The notes below the pieces were generated by a model. It did no database searches, was not told the DNA's origin, and saw nothing but the letters and a program-made list of their open reading frames with translations. Positions 32,299-41,516 of a DNA stretch of 64,000 nt are shown in pieces. The position numbers were made by a program, and so were the translations under genes. Within the stretch, counting starts at the first letter, position 1, and the number at the start of each line of letters is the position of its first letter. Source of the stretch: Comamonas thiooxydans (lineage in GTDB: Bacteria > Pseudomonadota > Gammaproteobacteria > Burkholderiales > Burkholderiaceae_C). The stretch spans positions 1 to 64,000 of the forward strand of contig NZ_BBVD01000014.1 of assembly GCF_000964545.1 (NCBI RefSeq), in the 5' to 3' direction.

Positions 32299-33018
32299 TC
32301 AATGCGAGCGCATCTTGGTGCGCAGGCGGGCGATGGCCTGGCTGTGCAGCTGGCAGACCCGCGATTCGGTCACGCCAAGCACGGCGGCGATTTCCTTGAG
32401 GTTCATATCGTGCTCATAGTACATGCCCATCACATATTGCTCACGCTCCGGCAGGGCCTTGATAGCCTCTACCAACGCGGAGCGCATGCGCTGGTCGCGC
32501 AGCAGGGCAAAGGGATCGGCACCCGAGTCGGCCACATGCCGCTCCAGATAGTCGTCGCCATCGTCGCCGTCACCGCCGCCGATGTCCTCGAGATAGACCA
32601 GCTGCGTGCCGCGTACCTTGCCCAGCAGGGACTGATAGTCGTCCAGGGCCATGCCCAGCTCGGCCGCGATTTCCGACTCCAGCGGGGGCCGGCCCAGGCG
32701 CTGTTCCAGGCGGTTGAGCGCCTGCTCTATTTCCTTCTGGCTTTTGCGCGAACTGCGGCTCATCCAGTCGCCTTCGCGCAGTTCGTCCAGCATGGCGCCA
32801 CGGATGCGCTGGCTGGCGAAGGTGTCGAATTGCACGCCTTGCTCGCTCTCGAAGCGCGACAGCGCTTCGGCCAGACCGATCATGCCGACCTGGATCAAAT
32901 CATCCAGCTCGACGTTCGGTGGCAGTTTGGCGATCATGTGCAAGGCAATCCGACGCACAAGCGGCACATGCTGACGAATCAGCGCGTCGCGGTCGAGTTG
33001 GCCTTTGGCGGTGTACAT
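32299..33018 (-). CDS. fliA: Flagellar sigma factor FliA (sigma-28)
   Basis: Sigma-28 that transcribes late flagellar and chemotaxis genes and is held by FlgM until hook completion. The 239-residue protein has region 2 (HMIAKLPPNVELDDLIQVGMIGL...FDTFASQRIRGAMLDELR), region 3 (LGRPPLESEIAAELGM) and region 4 (LPEREQYVMGMYYEHDMNLKEIAAVLGVTESRVCQLHSQAIARL). ATG 33018 is preferred; an in-frame TTG at 33027 overlaps the flhG stop. Its targets visible here carry T(A/C)AA-N15/16-(G/T)CCGATAA elements. Confidence 0.96.
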   Translation of the reverse strand: MYTAKGQLDRDALIRQHVPLVRRIALHMIAKLPPNVELDDLIQVGMIGLAEALSRFESEQGVQFDTFASQRIRGAMLDELREGDWMSRSSRKSQKEIEQALNRLEQRLGRPPLESEIAAELGMALDDYQSLLGKVRGTQLVYLEDIGGGDGDDGDDYLERHVADSGADPFALLRDQRMRSALVEAIKALPEREQYVMGMYYEHDMNLKEIAAVLGVTESRVCQLHSQAIARLRTKMRSH

Positions 33019-33023
33019 GGCAG

Positions 33024-33881
33024 TCAATGGCTCCAGACAAGGGATTCAGGTGCGGCAGCCGCCGTGGGCTGGGCATGCATGGGCAAGATGCAGGCCGTCT
33101 TGAGCATGTGCAGCGTGAGCTGATGCAGATCGCTGGCCTGGCGCCAGCGCAGGCGCATGAGCACCGGGGCATCGCCCAGGTGGCGCTGCGAACACTGTAG
33201 CAGCGCATTCAGACGCTGCAAGCGTGTCTGAGCGTTTTGCTGGGCCGTCTGCGAGCTGCTCTGCTTGCGGCTCCAGTCGTATTTCTGTGGGCCGTCTGCT
33301 GTCAGCGGCGCTTCCAGCGCTGCAATCGTGCATTCAACGCCGGCAAACACGGCCAGATGCTTGAGCTGGCGGTAGCTTTCGATCAGGTGCTCGGAATCGG
33401 GCGGCACGACCAGCAGCGGCTGCAGGCCCTGACCTTGCAGCATCGGCGTCAAGGTTTCGCTGCTCGCATAGATGATCACGGTGGTGTAGCCGCGCACATA
33501 GGCTTGCAGGGCCGTCAGCATGTCCAGCCCCATCTCGTCGGCGGATGCCTTGAGCTGCTTGAGACCCTGCCGCGCCGGCAGGCTGGCCACTGACTGGGCG
33601 TCGCCGACGCTTGCGCGCAGTCCCGCCTGGGCCTGCCAGGCATGCTGCGCCAGCAACTGGGCCAGACCTGGCGTGTGAAAGGATTCGGCCTGGCTGCCAT
33701 CAAGCACCAGCACCTTCTGGCCCAGGCGCTGCAGCTGGGCGCACAGCGGCCACAGCACGGCCTGCTCGGCAACCGCACCTGATGCACTGTGCAGCACGGC
33801 CAGCACGCGCAAGCCGGCGGTGCTGGCATCGCTCATATGCAGAGCCATGCCCTGATGCAGAGGCGAGCGACGCTCAAGCAT
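33024..33881 (-). CDS. FlhG-position protein lacking a P-loop
   Basis: This 285-residue product occupies the flhG/fleN slot between flhF and fliA. FlhG is a MinD-like ATPase limiting flagellar number. The Rossmann-like layout is present (LRVLAVLHSASGAVAEQAVL...KVLVLDGSQ; TTVIIYASSET; PLLVVPPDSEHLIESYRQLKHLA), but the deviant Walker A KGGxGKT is replaced by HSASGAVAEQ, so nucleotide binding is doubtful. ATG 33881 overlaps flhF by eight bases. It may be a degenerate FlhG that still contacts partners; function unproven. Confidence 0.75.
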   Translation of the reverse strand: MLERRSPLHQGMALHMSDASTAGLRVLAVLHSASGAVAEQAVLWPLCAQLQRLGQKVLVLDGSQAESFHTPGLAQLLAQHAWQAQAGLRASVGDAQSVASLPARQGLKQLKASADEMGLDMLTALQAYVRGYTTVIIYASSETLTPMLQGQGLQPLLVVPPDSEHLIESYRQLKHLAVFAGVECTIAALEAPLTADGPQKYDWSRKQSSSQTAQQNAQTRLQRLNALLQCSQRHLGDAPVLMRLRWRQASDLHQLTLHMLKTACILPMHAQPTAAAAPESLVWSH

Positions 33882-35490
33882 GGGCGGCCTCTGCGCCGCT
33901 GGCGGACGAAGGGGTAAAGAAGAAGTCCAGATCCAGCGACTGGGGATCAAACGCCGACTTGGCAGCCGAGCGCATGGAGGCCGAGACCAGCAACTGCGCA
34001 TTGGCGCGCTCGAAGTCTTCGGGCACGCGCTGACCATTGGTCACGCCGCATAGCTGGATCTGATGACGAATCAGCGTATCCACCGAGGGACCGACCTTCA
34101 CGGCTTCATCGACCTTGGTGAGGATGGCGTGTTGCGAGCCACGCGCCTTGAAGGCCTGCATGACATCGTCCTGTGCATCGCCCTGTGCAGCCGCATTGAC
34201 GGCCAGCAACTGCTGAACGCCCTCAATGGCCAACACATCCATGATCTCGTCCTTGCGCGGATCACGCGGGGCCACGCCGGTCGTGTCGATCAGCACCATC
34301 TTCTTGCTTTGCAGCAGGCCAAGCAGGTCCTGCAGCGCAGCCTTGTCATGGGCCTGATGGGCCACCATGCCCAACATGCGGGCATAGGTGCGCAGCTGGT
34401 CATGACCGCCGATACGGTAGGTATCCAGCGTGATCAGGCCCACGGATGCGGGACCGTGCTTGGCCGCGCACAGCGCCGCCAGCTTGGCCGTGGTCGTGGT
34501 CTTGCCCACGCCGGTCGCGCCGACCAGGGCAAACACCCCGCCCTGCTCGTAGATGGCGGGCTGGGCAGCATCGGTGCGCAGATTGCGCTCCAGCACCTGC
34601 ATCAGCCAGCGCACGGCGTCGCCTGCGGAGAGCGTCTCCGGCAGCTTCTCGATCAGCGCACGTGCAAGCGCGGGCGAGTATCCGGCGCGGATGAGCTTGT
34701 GCATCAGGCTGGACTGGATCGGGTTCTGACGCGTCTGGCCCAGCCAGGTCAGCGTATTGAAGCGCTCCTCGATCAGATCCTTCATGGACTGCATCTCCTG
34801 CATGAAGTTCTGAGGGGCAGCGACGGCTGCGGGCCTGGCGCTTTCCTTGAGCTGAATCTTCTCGGGGCGCAGAGGATTGTGGCGAGACACCGCGGCGCTG
34901 GCCGCCTGGGACTTGGCTGCCATGGCGGGGCGCTCGTTATTGCGCTCCTGCACGCGCTGGGCAAAAGTGGGCAGAGCTTCGCTGCTGTCCAGCGACGACT
35001 CATGGCGACGGCGCAGCATGCGTTCACGCACATAGTCCTGGAAGGTCAGCGTGCTCATGGACAGCTGTTCCACATCGTCCTGCACGGAATGCCGGGCCAG
35101 TTCATTGATGGCCTTGACGGGCTTGGCCTGGACCTGCATCTCGCGGGCCTGCTCTTCCTTGGCCGTCTGGCGCGCCTGCACATGCTCCAGCGTACTCATG
35201 GTTTCACCGCCCTGGCTGCGCCTGGCTGCAGCGGGAGCCAGAGGCGAATGCTCTTTGCGCAGGCTGCTCATGCCTTCGTCGCTGGCGCGGCGCTCCAGCG
35301 CCTTTTGCAGGGGCGAACCGGCCTGCATGCCGGCATCCATGTCCTGCAGTGTCTCTTCGGCCGTGGCCATGACTTCCACTCCGTCCGGCGTCTGGCGGTT
35401 GGAGAGAATCAGGGTGCCGTCGCCAAAAACCATGCGCGCCTTGGCCAGGGCCTCGCGGGCGGTCGGGGCGTAAAAGCGTTTGATATTCAT
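33874..35490 (-). CDS. flhF: Flagellar biosynthesis GTPase FlhF
   Basis: SRP-type GTPase (538 residues) that positions polar flagella. The N-terminal basic/low-complexity B domain (about 1-210) leads to NG domains with G1 ALVGATGVGKTTTTAKLAAL, G2/G3 region LITLDTYRIGGHDQLRTYARM and VLIDTTGVAPRDPR, and G4 AILTKVDEAVKVG. Its presence suggests polar flagellation. It overlaps flhA by four bases (ATGA) and the following gene by eight. The G3 element reads DTTGVAPRD, close to the usual DTAGxxxRD. Confidence 0.94.
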   Translation of the reverse strand: MNIKRFYAPTAREALAKARMVFGDGTLILSNRQTPDGVEVMATAEETLQDMDAGMQAGSPLQKALERRASDEGMSSLRKEHSPLAPAAARRSQGGETMSTLEHVQARQTAKEEQAREMQVQAKPVKAINELARHSVQDDVEQLSMSTLTFQDYVRERMLRRRHESSLDSSEALPTFAQRVQERNNERPAMAAKSQAASAAVSRHNPLRPEKIQLKESARPAAVAAPQNFMQEMQSMKDLIEERFNTLTWLGQTRQNPIQSSLMHKLIRAGYSPALARALIEKLPETLSAGDAVRWLMQVLERNLRTDAAQPAIYEQGGVFALVGATGVGKTTTTAKLAALCAAKHGPASVGLITLDTYRIGGHDQLRTYARMLGMVAHQAHDKAALQDLLGLLQSKKMVLIDTTGVAPRDPRKDEIMDVLAIEGVQQLLAVNAAAQGDAQDDVMQAFKARGSQHAILTKVDEAVKVGPSVDTLIRHQIQLCGVTNGQRVPEDFERANAQLLVSASMRSAAKSAFDPQSLDLDFFFTPSSASGAEAAHA

Positions 35491-37589
35491 GCGGATGCAC
35501 CTTTAAGAATCGGGCCGATGCGGATGGTGTGCGTCTCGGGAATCTCGCTGTGCGCGAGCACCTGCAGACGCGGCGCCACACGGCGCAGCAGCTTGGCAAG
35601 AGAGTTGCGGATCGCGTCCGGCACCAGCAGGCAGGCGGGCAGGCCCAGCTCTTCCTGTTGGTTGGCCACATCGACCGCTTTTTGTGTGAGGATTTCAGCC
35701 ACGCCGGGGTCCAGCGATGGCGCATTGGGGTTCGACAGTGCCTGCACCAGCAGACGCTCCAGGCCGGGCTCGATGGCAATCACATTGAGCTCGCGGGTCG
35801 GACCGTAGATCTGCTGCACGATGGCAGGCGACAGTGCAATGCGCACGCGACGCGCCAGCTCCACCGGGTCTGCCGTCTGCGTGGCGTTTTCGGCCAGCGT
35901 CTCGATGATGGTGCGGATATCACGAATGTGCACAGAGTCCTCCAGCAGCAGCTGGAGCACTTTCTGGAACGTTGTGATGGGCACCATTTTCGGGATGACT
36001 TCTTCGATGAGTTTGGGGGCCAGCTTGGCCACATGGTCAACGAGCTGCTGTGTCTCGGTACGAGACAACAGCTTGGCCGCGTGCACTTGCATCAAGTGTG
36101 ACAAATGCGTCGCCATCACGGTTTCCGAATCAACGACGGTAAAACCGGCCATTTGTGCCGCTTCCTTTTGCCGCTCGTCGATCCAGTGCGCGGGCAGACC
36201 AAAGGCCGGATCGGTCGTGGCCGTGCCGATCAGCGGCGTGGTGATGCCGCCGGGGTTGATGGCCAGGAACATGCCTGGGAAGGCTTCGCCCTCGCCCACC
36301 ATGACGCCGCGCAGCGTCATACGATAGGCGCTGGGCTTGAGTTCCAGGTTGTCGCGCACATGCACGGCCGGCGGCAGAAAGCCGACTTCCTGCGCGAACT
36401 TGCGGCGCACGCCCTTGATACGCGTCAGCAGGTCGCCCTGGCGGCTCTTGTCCACCAGCGCGATCAGGCGATAGCCCAGCTCCAGACCCAGCAAGTCCAC
36501 AGGCTGCAGATCGTCCCAGGTCGCTTCGCCATCATTTTGCGCAGCCTGCTGCTGGGGCGCCGGGGCACTGCTTTGGGCGGCCAGACGGGCTTTTTCCCTC
36601 TTGTCCAGCATCCAGGCACCCCAGCCCAGCAAGGCGCCCATGCTGATGAACACCAGATGCGGCATGCCGGGAATCAGACCCAGCAAGATCATCACGCCGG
36701 CAGTGATACCCAGCACCTTGGGCGACATGAACAGCTGCTGCACGATCTGGCGACCCATATCGGATTCCTTGCCCACGCGCGAGATCACCATGGCCGATGC
36801 CACGGAGATCAGCAGGCCTGGAATCTGCGCCACCAGCGCGTCACCCACGGCCAGCAGGATGTAGCTGTCGGCCGCCTGACCCGCGGACAGGCCGTGCTGG
36901 GCCATGCCGATGATCAGGCCGCCGATGACGTTGATCACCAGAATCAAAATGCCGGCAATCGCGTCGCCACGCACAAACTTGCTGGCACCGTCCATGGAGC
37001 CGAAGAAGTTGGCTTCCTCGCCCACTTCGGCACGCCGGCGCTTGGCTTCCTTCTCGTCGATCAGGCCGGCGTTCAGATCGGCGTCCACGGCCATCTGCTT
37101 GCCGGGCATTGCGTCCAGCGTGAAGCGAGCCGAGACTTCGGCAATGCGCTCGGCACCCTTGGTAATCACCACGAAGTTGATGACCACCAGAATGCTGAAC
37201 ACGATCAGACCCACGGCGAAGTTGCCGCCGATCAGGAAGTGGCCGAAGGCCTCGATCACCGCACCCGCGGCGCCGGGGCCGGTGTGGCCCTCCATCAGCA
37301 CCACGCGCGTCGATGCCACGTTGAGCGACAGACGCATCAGCGTGGTCAGCAGCAGCACCGAAGGGAATGCCGCGAAGTCCAGCGGCTTGATCATGTAGGC
37401 CGCCACCATCATCACCATCAGCGCCACGGCAATGTTGAGGGTGAAGAAGGTGTCCAGCAGCCATGGAGGCACAGGCAACACCATCAGACCCAGAATGGCC
37501 ACCACCAGAATGGGAGCAGTGATCCCTTGCAGGGCGCCGGCATTGGAGCCAGACCACTTCTGGAACAGTTGCAGAGGATTCGACGACAT
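35487..37589 (-). CDS. flhA: Flagellar export gate protein FlhA
   Basis: Largest export-gate protein (700 residues). About eight N-terminal transmembrane helices (for example GITAPILVVAILGLMVLPVP, GIAVALMVMMVAAYMI-type segments) surround the FHIPEP-like region VARSTRVVLMEGHTGPGAAG and the SARFTLDAMPGKQMAVDADL motif; the C-terminal cytoplasmic domain binds chaperone-substrate complexes. ATG 37589 shares its A with the flhB stop (TGATG). It is followed by flhF with overlap. Confidence 0.96.
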   Translation of the reverse strand: MSSNPLQLFQKWSGSNAGALQGITAPILVVAILGLMVLPVPPWLLDTFFTLNIAVALMVMMVAAYMIKPLDFAAFPSVLLLTTLMRLSLNVASTRVVLMEGHTGPGAAGAVIEAFGHFLIGGNFAVGLIVFSILVVINFVVITKGAERIAEVSARFTLDAMPGKQMAVDADLNAGLIDEKEAKRRRAEVGEEANFFGSMDGASKFVRGDAIAGILILVINVIGGLIIGMAQHGLSAGQAADSYILLAVGDALVAQIPGLLISVASAMVISRVGKESDMGRQIVQQLFMSPKVLGITAGVMILLGLIPGMPHLVFISMGALLGWGAWMLDKREKARLAAQSSAPAPQQQAAQNDGEATWDDLQPVDLLGLELGYRLIALVDKSRQGDLLTRIKGVRRKFAQEVGFLPPAVHVRDNLELKPSAYRMTLRGVMVGEGEAFPGMFLAINPGGITTPLIGTATTDPAFGLPAHWIDERQKEAAQMAGFTVVDSETVMATHLSHLMQVHAAKLLSRTETQQLVDHVAKLAPKLIEEVIPKMVPITTFQKVLQLLLEDSVHIRDIRTIIETLAENATQTADPVELARRVRIALSPAIVQQIYGPTRELNVIAIEPGLERLLVQALSNPNAPSLDPGVAEILTQKAVDVANQQEELGLPACLLVPDAIRNSLAKLLRRVAPRLQVLAHSEIPETHTIRIGPILKGASA

Positions 37590-38770
37590 CACAGATTACC
37601 TTCTTGCTGCGCAGCAGCATCGACCGCCGCAGGCTGGGTGCGGCCACGGTGCGGATCCAGCTCCACGGGCACGGGGGGCTCGCCCAGGGCATCGGGCATG
37701 GGACCCTGGCCGCTCAGTGCAGCCTTGAGACGATAGACATAGGCCAGCACCTGGGCCACCGCGGTGTAGAGCGCGGCAGGAATGGCCTGATCCAGATCGG
37801 CATGCGCATAGAGTGCACGCGCCAGCATGGGCGACTCCAGCACCGGTATCTGGTGCGCGCCCGCGATTTCGCGAATCTTGAGTGCCACCAGATCCGTGCC
37901 CTTGGCAATGACCTGGGGAGCGGCCATGGAGGCGTCGTCATAGCGCAGCGCCACGGCATAGTGGGTGGGATTGGTGACCACAAAGTCGGCTTTCGGCACG
38001 GCCGAGACGCTGGCCCGGTCGGCAATCTCGCGCTGTTTCTGGCGGATCTTGCCCTTGAGCTGCGGATTGCCTTCGGACTCCTTGTGCTCCTGCTTGACCT
38101 CCTCATGACTCATCTTGAGCCGTGACTTGAAGAGAAAGTCCTGCAGCGGCACATCGATCAGGGCAACCAGCAGCACCACGATCAGCAGCAAGGTGATGCC
38201 CGTGGTCAACCAGGAGCCGACCATGGTAAGCGCCATGGGCGATGGCTGGGCCGAAACCGACGCAATCTCGGCAATATTGGCACTCATGTACTTCCAGGCT
38301 ACAAAGCCCAGCACGATGGTCATGAACACCATCTTGACCACCGTGGTCAGCTGCTGCTTGGAAAACAGATTCTTGAGACCCGACAAGGGGTTGAGTTTGC
38401 CAAAGCGCGGCTGAATGGGCTTGAAGCTGAAGATCCAGCCACCGGCAGCCACGCCGGACAGCACCGAGGCCGTGGTGGTCACCAGGGCAAAGATCACGGC
38501 AATGCCCAGACCCAGTACCAGCATGGACTGAAAGCGCTCCAGCATCAGCGCAGGAGTCTTGGCCGCCGCCGCGTTGAACACCAGCTGCCGGGCCATGGCC
38601 TCGCGCAGATGATTGATCATGGGCTGCGTGCCCATCAGCATTAGCAATGCGCCCGTCCCCAGAATGGCCAGATGCGACAGATCGCGCGAGCGCGCACCCT
38701 GGCCGTCTTCACGCGTCTTCTGCAGCTTGCGTTCGGTGGCGGGCAGGTTTTTGTCTTGGGATTCGGACAT
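37589..38770 (-). CDS. flhB: Flagellar export switch protein FlhB
   Basis: Export-gate protein (393 residues) controlling substrate specificity with FliK. Four transmembrane helices occupy the N-terminal half; the cytoplasmic domain carries the autocleavage site NPTHYAVAL. The N-terminus ESQDKNLPATERKLQKTREDGQGARS is typical. A Pro-rich C-terminal tail of about 40 residues follows. No clear ribosome-binding site precedes ATG 38770, and that codon lies inside an 11-bp inverted repeat. It opens the flhBAF-flhG-fliA operon. Confidence 0.95.
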   Translation of the reverse strand: MSESQDKNLPATERKLQKTREDGQGARSRDLSHLAILGTGALLMLMGTQPMINHLREAMARQLVFNAAAAKTPALMLERFQSMLVLGLGIAVIFALVTTTASVLSGVAAGGWIFSFKPIQPRFGKLNPLSGLKNLFSKQQLTTVVKMVFMTIVLGFVAWKYMSANIAEIASVSAQPSPMALTMVGSWLTTGITLLLIVVLLVALIDVPLQDFLFKSRLKMSHEEVKQEHKESEGNPQLKGKIRQKQREIADRASVSAVPKADFVVTNPTHYAVALRYDDASMAAPQVIAKGTDLVALKIREIAGAHQIPVLESPMLARALYAHADLDQAIPAALYTAVAQVLAYVYRLKAALSGQGPMPDALGEPPVPVELDPHRGRTQPAAVDAAAQQEGNL

Positions 38771-38809
38771 GGCGCACGGACGGATTGGATATCCCAATTG
38801 TCCGAATCC
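38759..38809 (-). promoter_or_regulatory. Hairpin enclosing flhB start
   Basis: GGATTCGGACA (38759-38769) and TGTCCGAATCC (38799-38809) are exact reverse complements. On the minus strand the second arm contains the TG of the flhB ATG, and the loop has its own ATTGG/CCAAT stem. Pairing would hide the translation start. Confidence 0.5.
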
Positions 38810-38883
38810 GGCGCCCAGGCAATGCGCGGATAAGCGGCAGCCAAGCCCTGCTTATGCACGACTCTGCCGCACAACGCATCCAT

Positions 38884-38940
38884 CAATTTGATAGCTTCCT
38901 GCGCTTTCCTATCAAGAGGTAGAGCCTGTTTTTAGCGAAT
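38884..38940 (+). repeat. ATAGC-type dispersed repeat upstream of flhB
   Basis: TTTGATAGCTTCCTGCGCTT, then AGAGGTAGAGCCTGTTTTT, the same block order as at 58.3 kb. It lies between the HDOD gene 3' end and the flhB promoter region. The terminal T-run could help end transcription toward the plus strand. Confidence 0.65.
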
Positions 38941-38954
38941 TTTCACCCAGACAC

Positions 38955-40223
38955 TCAGGCCTGGGCTTGCGGCATGCCCAGCTTGAGTTCGCTGAGCATG
39001 CGCAGCAGCATCCGGTTGAGGTCTTCGGCCTCCCACTCCTCCTGCTCGCGCAGCTGCCGGATGGGCGCCGGGTCCCGGCTCTCCAGAGCCTGGCTCATCT
39101 GCAGCACGGCCGCATAAGGACCGGAGCGCGTGACGATGGCATCGAAAATGCGCTCGTTCAGCGGCGTGCGTCGCAAGATGGTGGCCACCGGCTCATGCAG
39201 CAGCAAATCCAGCTGCGAGAACAGGCTGCACAAGTACATCTCACGCTGCAGGTCCAGGCTCACTCCGGCCTCGATCAGCTGCTCGGCCAGCCTGGCGCGC
39301 AGCACGACCTGCGTGCGCAGCGGCACCAGGTCCTGTTCGGTACAGGCATGGGGCAGCTGGTCGGCCAGCCAGCGCTCCAGCGTGCCCAGCCCCAGCATCA
39401 CCAGCCCGCGGCGCAGCGAGTCCACGCCGCGACGCAGGCCCAGTGCAGCCGAGTTGGTATAGAGCAAAAAGCGATAGGCCAGCACCGGGTCCGAGCCCAG
39501 GATCTCCTCCATCACATCCAGGGACTGTTCCTTGTCGATGGCCTTCATGAGCCTGAAGAGCGCATCGCGCGAGGGCTGGGGCTGTTGCAGCCGAAAGGCC
39601 TGCATGGTGTCTGCCACGGGCCAGCCGGCCACGGCGGCCGCCTCATGCTCGTCGAGACAGGAGCGCGCCAGCTCCAGGCTCTGCAGGCTCTGGTACATCT
39701 GACCGTCGAGCAAATTGAGCGGCGGGCTGGCAAAAAAGCCCGAGGCAGTCTCCTTGTCCGCATCTTTTGCCGGCTGGCTGGAACGCACGGCATTGGGCAA
39801 TCCAGCGGCACCTTCTGGCGGCAGGCTCAGCAGGCTGCTGGCAAAGCAGCGTGCAGCATCGGCATCGGGCACATCGGCCAGCGACCCGCCCCAGACCAGC
39901 ATCAGCCCGCGTGCCTTGGCCTTCTGCACCAGCTCGTAGATACCTTCATCCTGCTGCAGCCAGTCGCCGCGCACCTCTATCCAGGGACTGCTCTGAGGTG
40001 CATGTTCAAGAAGATTGCACAGAACCTGGCGGGACTGCGGCGATATCAAGAGCGGCGGGGCCTGACGGCTCCAGATCTCGTCCACCGTGCGCAGGAAATG
40101 CGCCATGTCGGCAGAGGAGCCCGAGTCTTCGTGGACATAGAGCTGAATCCCTGCCAGGCGTCGCGTACGTCCCCAGAGCGGCCGATAACCAAGAGTCAAA
40201 GAGCTGAGGGCAGACTGGGTCAT
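38955..40223 (-). CDS. HDOD-domain regulatory protein at end of flg operon
   Basis: The 422-residue cytoplasmic protein has a C-terminal HDOD domain (SDPVLAYRFLLYTNSAALGLRRGVDSLRRGLVMLGLGTLERWL; LAEQLIEAGVSL; MYLCSLFSQLDLLL). Its N-terminal 180 residues lie where related proteins (YuxH/CdgJ type) carry an EAL-like domain, but I see no EAL motif or metal ligands, so it would not hydrolyse cyclic di-GMP. It follows flgL after 55 bases and is probably co-transcribed with the hook genes. A motility-regulating role is inferred from position and from CdgJ-type relatives. Confidence 0.75.
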   Translation of the reverse strand: MTQSALSSLTLGYRPLWGRTRRLAGIQLYVHEDSGSSADMAHFLRTVDEIWSRQAPPLLISPQSRQVLCNLLEHAPQSSPWIEVRGDWLQQDEGIYELVQKAKARGLMLVWGGSLADVPDADAARCFASSLLSLPPEGAAGLPNAVRSSQPAKDADKETASGFFASPPLNLLDGQMYQSLQSLELARSCLDEHEAAAVAGWPVADTMQAFRLQQPQPSRDALFRLMKAIDKEQSLDVMEEILGSDPVLAYRFLLYTNSAALGLRRGVDSLRRGLVMLGLGTLERWLADQLPHACTEQDLVPLRTQVVLRARLAEQLIEAGVSLDLQREMYLCSLFSQLDLLLHEPVATILRRTPLNERIFDAIVTRSGPYAAVLQMSQALESRDPAPIRQLREQEEWEAEDLNRMLLRMLSELKLGMPQAQA

Positions 40224-40278
40224 GGAGGATTTGGACAGGTAGACGACGAGACATCAAGACGGACAGAGCCCGCTGGAA

Positions 40279-41493
40279 TCAGCCGATGTAGTTGAACAGC
40301 GAAAGCTTCTGCATCTGTGCATAGGACTGCAGGGCGGCCTGCAAGCCCACCTTCTGCGTATCCACTTGCGACAGCGCCGTGATCATATCGATATCTTCGG
40401 CACGTGAACGGGCTCCTTCCTGCGTCAATGCCTGATCCTTCATATCGGACTCCAGGCCGTCTGCACGTTTGAGCTGGTCGCCGGCATAGCTGCGCATGGC
40501 CTGCACCCTGTTCATGCCCGAATCCAGTTCGCTCAAGGCGCGCCCAAGACCCTGCTGCAATGCGGTCGATCCCCCCGTGCCGCCCTTGACCGTGGCAATG
40601 GCCTGATCCAGCACGCTGAAAATATCGGTACGTGTGCTTGGAGACATGGTGAAGCTGTCGCCGTCGGCCGGAGTACCCTTGATGCTGATCTGCTGACCAC
40701 CGACGGTAATCGCCTGCCCTTCCTTGTAGGGCGTGGACGGAACCACGGGATTGGTCGCCGTGGCCGAGCTGGAGTTGATCTCGTAGCTGACCTCACCGGT
40801 AGTCGGATCCTTGGTGAATACCAGGGTGTAGCTATCGCCGGTGACCTTGCTCGGGTCGGTGACCGATCCCACATCCGCCCAGGCCTTGCCGGAATTGGAG
40901 GCAGCGCCATTCACCACAAACACTCCGTTGCCGGTGGGCACGTTCAACCAGGCCGCATGACCATCCAGAGAGATGGGCAGGCCGTTGTCGCTGCCAGTGC
41001 TCTGGCCGGGGTTGAGCTGGCTGCTCGAGCCCGGAGGCGTGCTTTGCAGCGGCGTATCGGGACTGCCCAGCCCGCGGAAAATCGGCAAGCCGTTGGAGTC
41101 CTTGGCATTGGCATAGCCGAGAATCTGATCGCGCAGGCTTTGCATCTGCTGGACCAGCGCATCGCGTGCCACCTGGTCATACGAACCGTTGCCGGCCTGC
41201 ACCACCAGATCACGAAAATCCTGCAAAGCACCATGAGCCTTGCCCAGCTCGGACTCGCCCTGGGCAATCACATCGCGCTGGGCACCGAGCACACGCTGGT
41301 CATTTTCAGAGCGGGTGATGCGGGTGCGTGCGCGCTCGGCCTGGGCCGCCGCCACGGGGTCGTCGCTGGCGCGCAGCACGCGCTTGCCCGCCGTGGTCTT
41401 CTCCATCAGGTCCACCAGGCTGCTCTGACGCGAGCCCAGGTTGTTGATGGTGCTGTCATACATATTGGCCGTGCCAATGCGGTTGATGCTCAT
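40279..41493 (-). CDS. flgL: Hook-filament junction protein FlgL
   Basis: Second hook-filament junction protein (404 residues). The N-terminus RIGTANMYDSTINNLGSRQSSLVDLMEKTTAGKRVLRASDDPVAA and the C-terminus SQVDTQKVGLQAALQSYAQMQKLSLFNYI are flagellin-like D0/D1 helices; the middle is a variable Ser/Thr/Gly-rich domain. It follows flgK by 23 bases and precedes the HDOD gene. Confidence 0.95.
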   Translation of the reverse strand: MSINRIGTANMYDSTINNLGSRQSSLVDLMEKTTAGKRVLRASDDPVAAAQAERARTRITRSENDQRVLGAQRDVIAQGESELGKAHGALQDFRDLVVQAGNGSYDQVARDALVQQMQSLRDQILGYANAKDSNGLPIFRGLGSPDTPLQSTPPGSSSQLNPGQSTGSDNGLPISLDGHAAWLNVPTGNGVFVVNGAASNSGKAWADVGSVTDPSKVTGDSYTLVFTKDPTTGEVSYEINSSSATATNPVVPSTPYKEGQAITVGGQQISIKGTPADGDSFTMSPSTRTDIFSVLDQAIATVKGGTGGSTALQQGLGRALSELDSGMNRVQAMRSYAGDQLKRADGLESDMKDQALTQEGARSRAEDIDMITALSQVDTQKVGLQAALQSYAQMQKLSLFNYIG

Positions 41494-41516
41494 GCCTGTT
41501 CTCCGGCTGTAGGGGG

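Noticed and set aside
40183..40191. GCCGATAA on the plus strand
   Set aside because: It lies inside the N-terminal codons of the minus-strand HDOD gene, has no matching -35, and drives no plus-strand gene.
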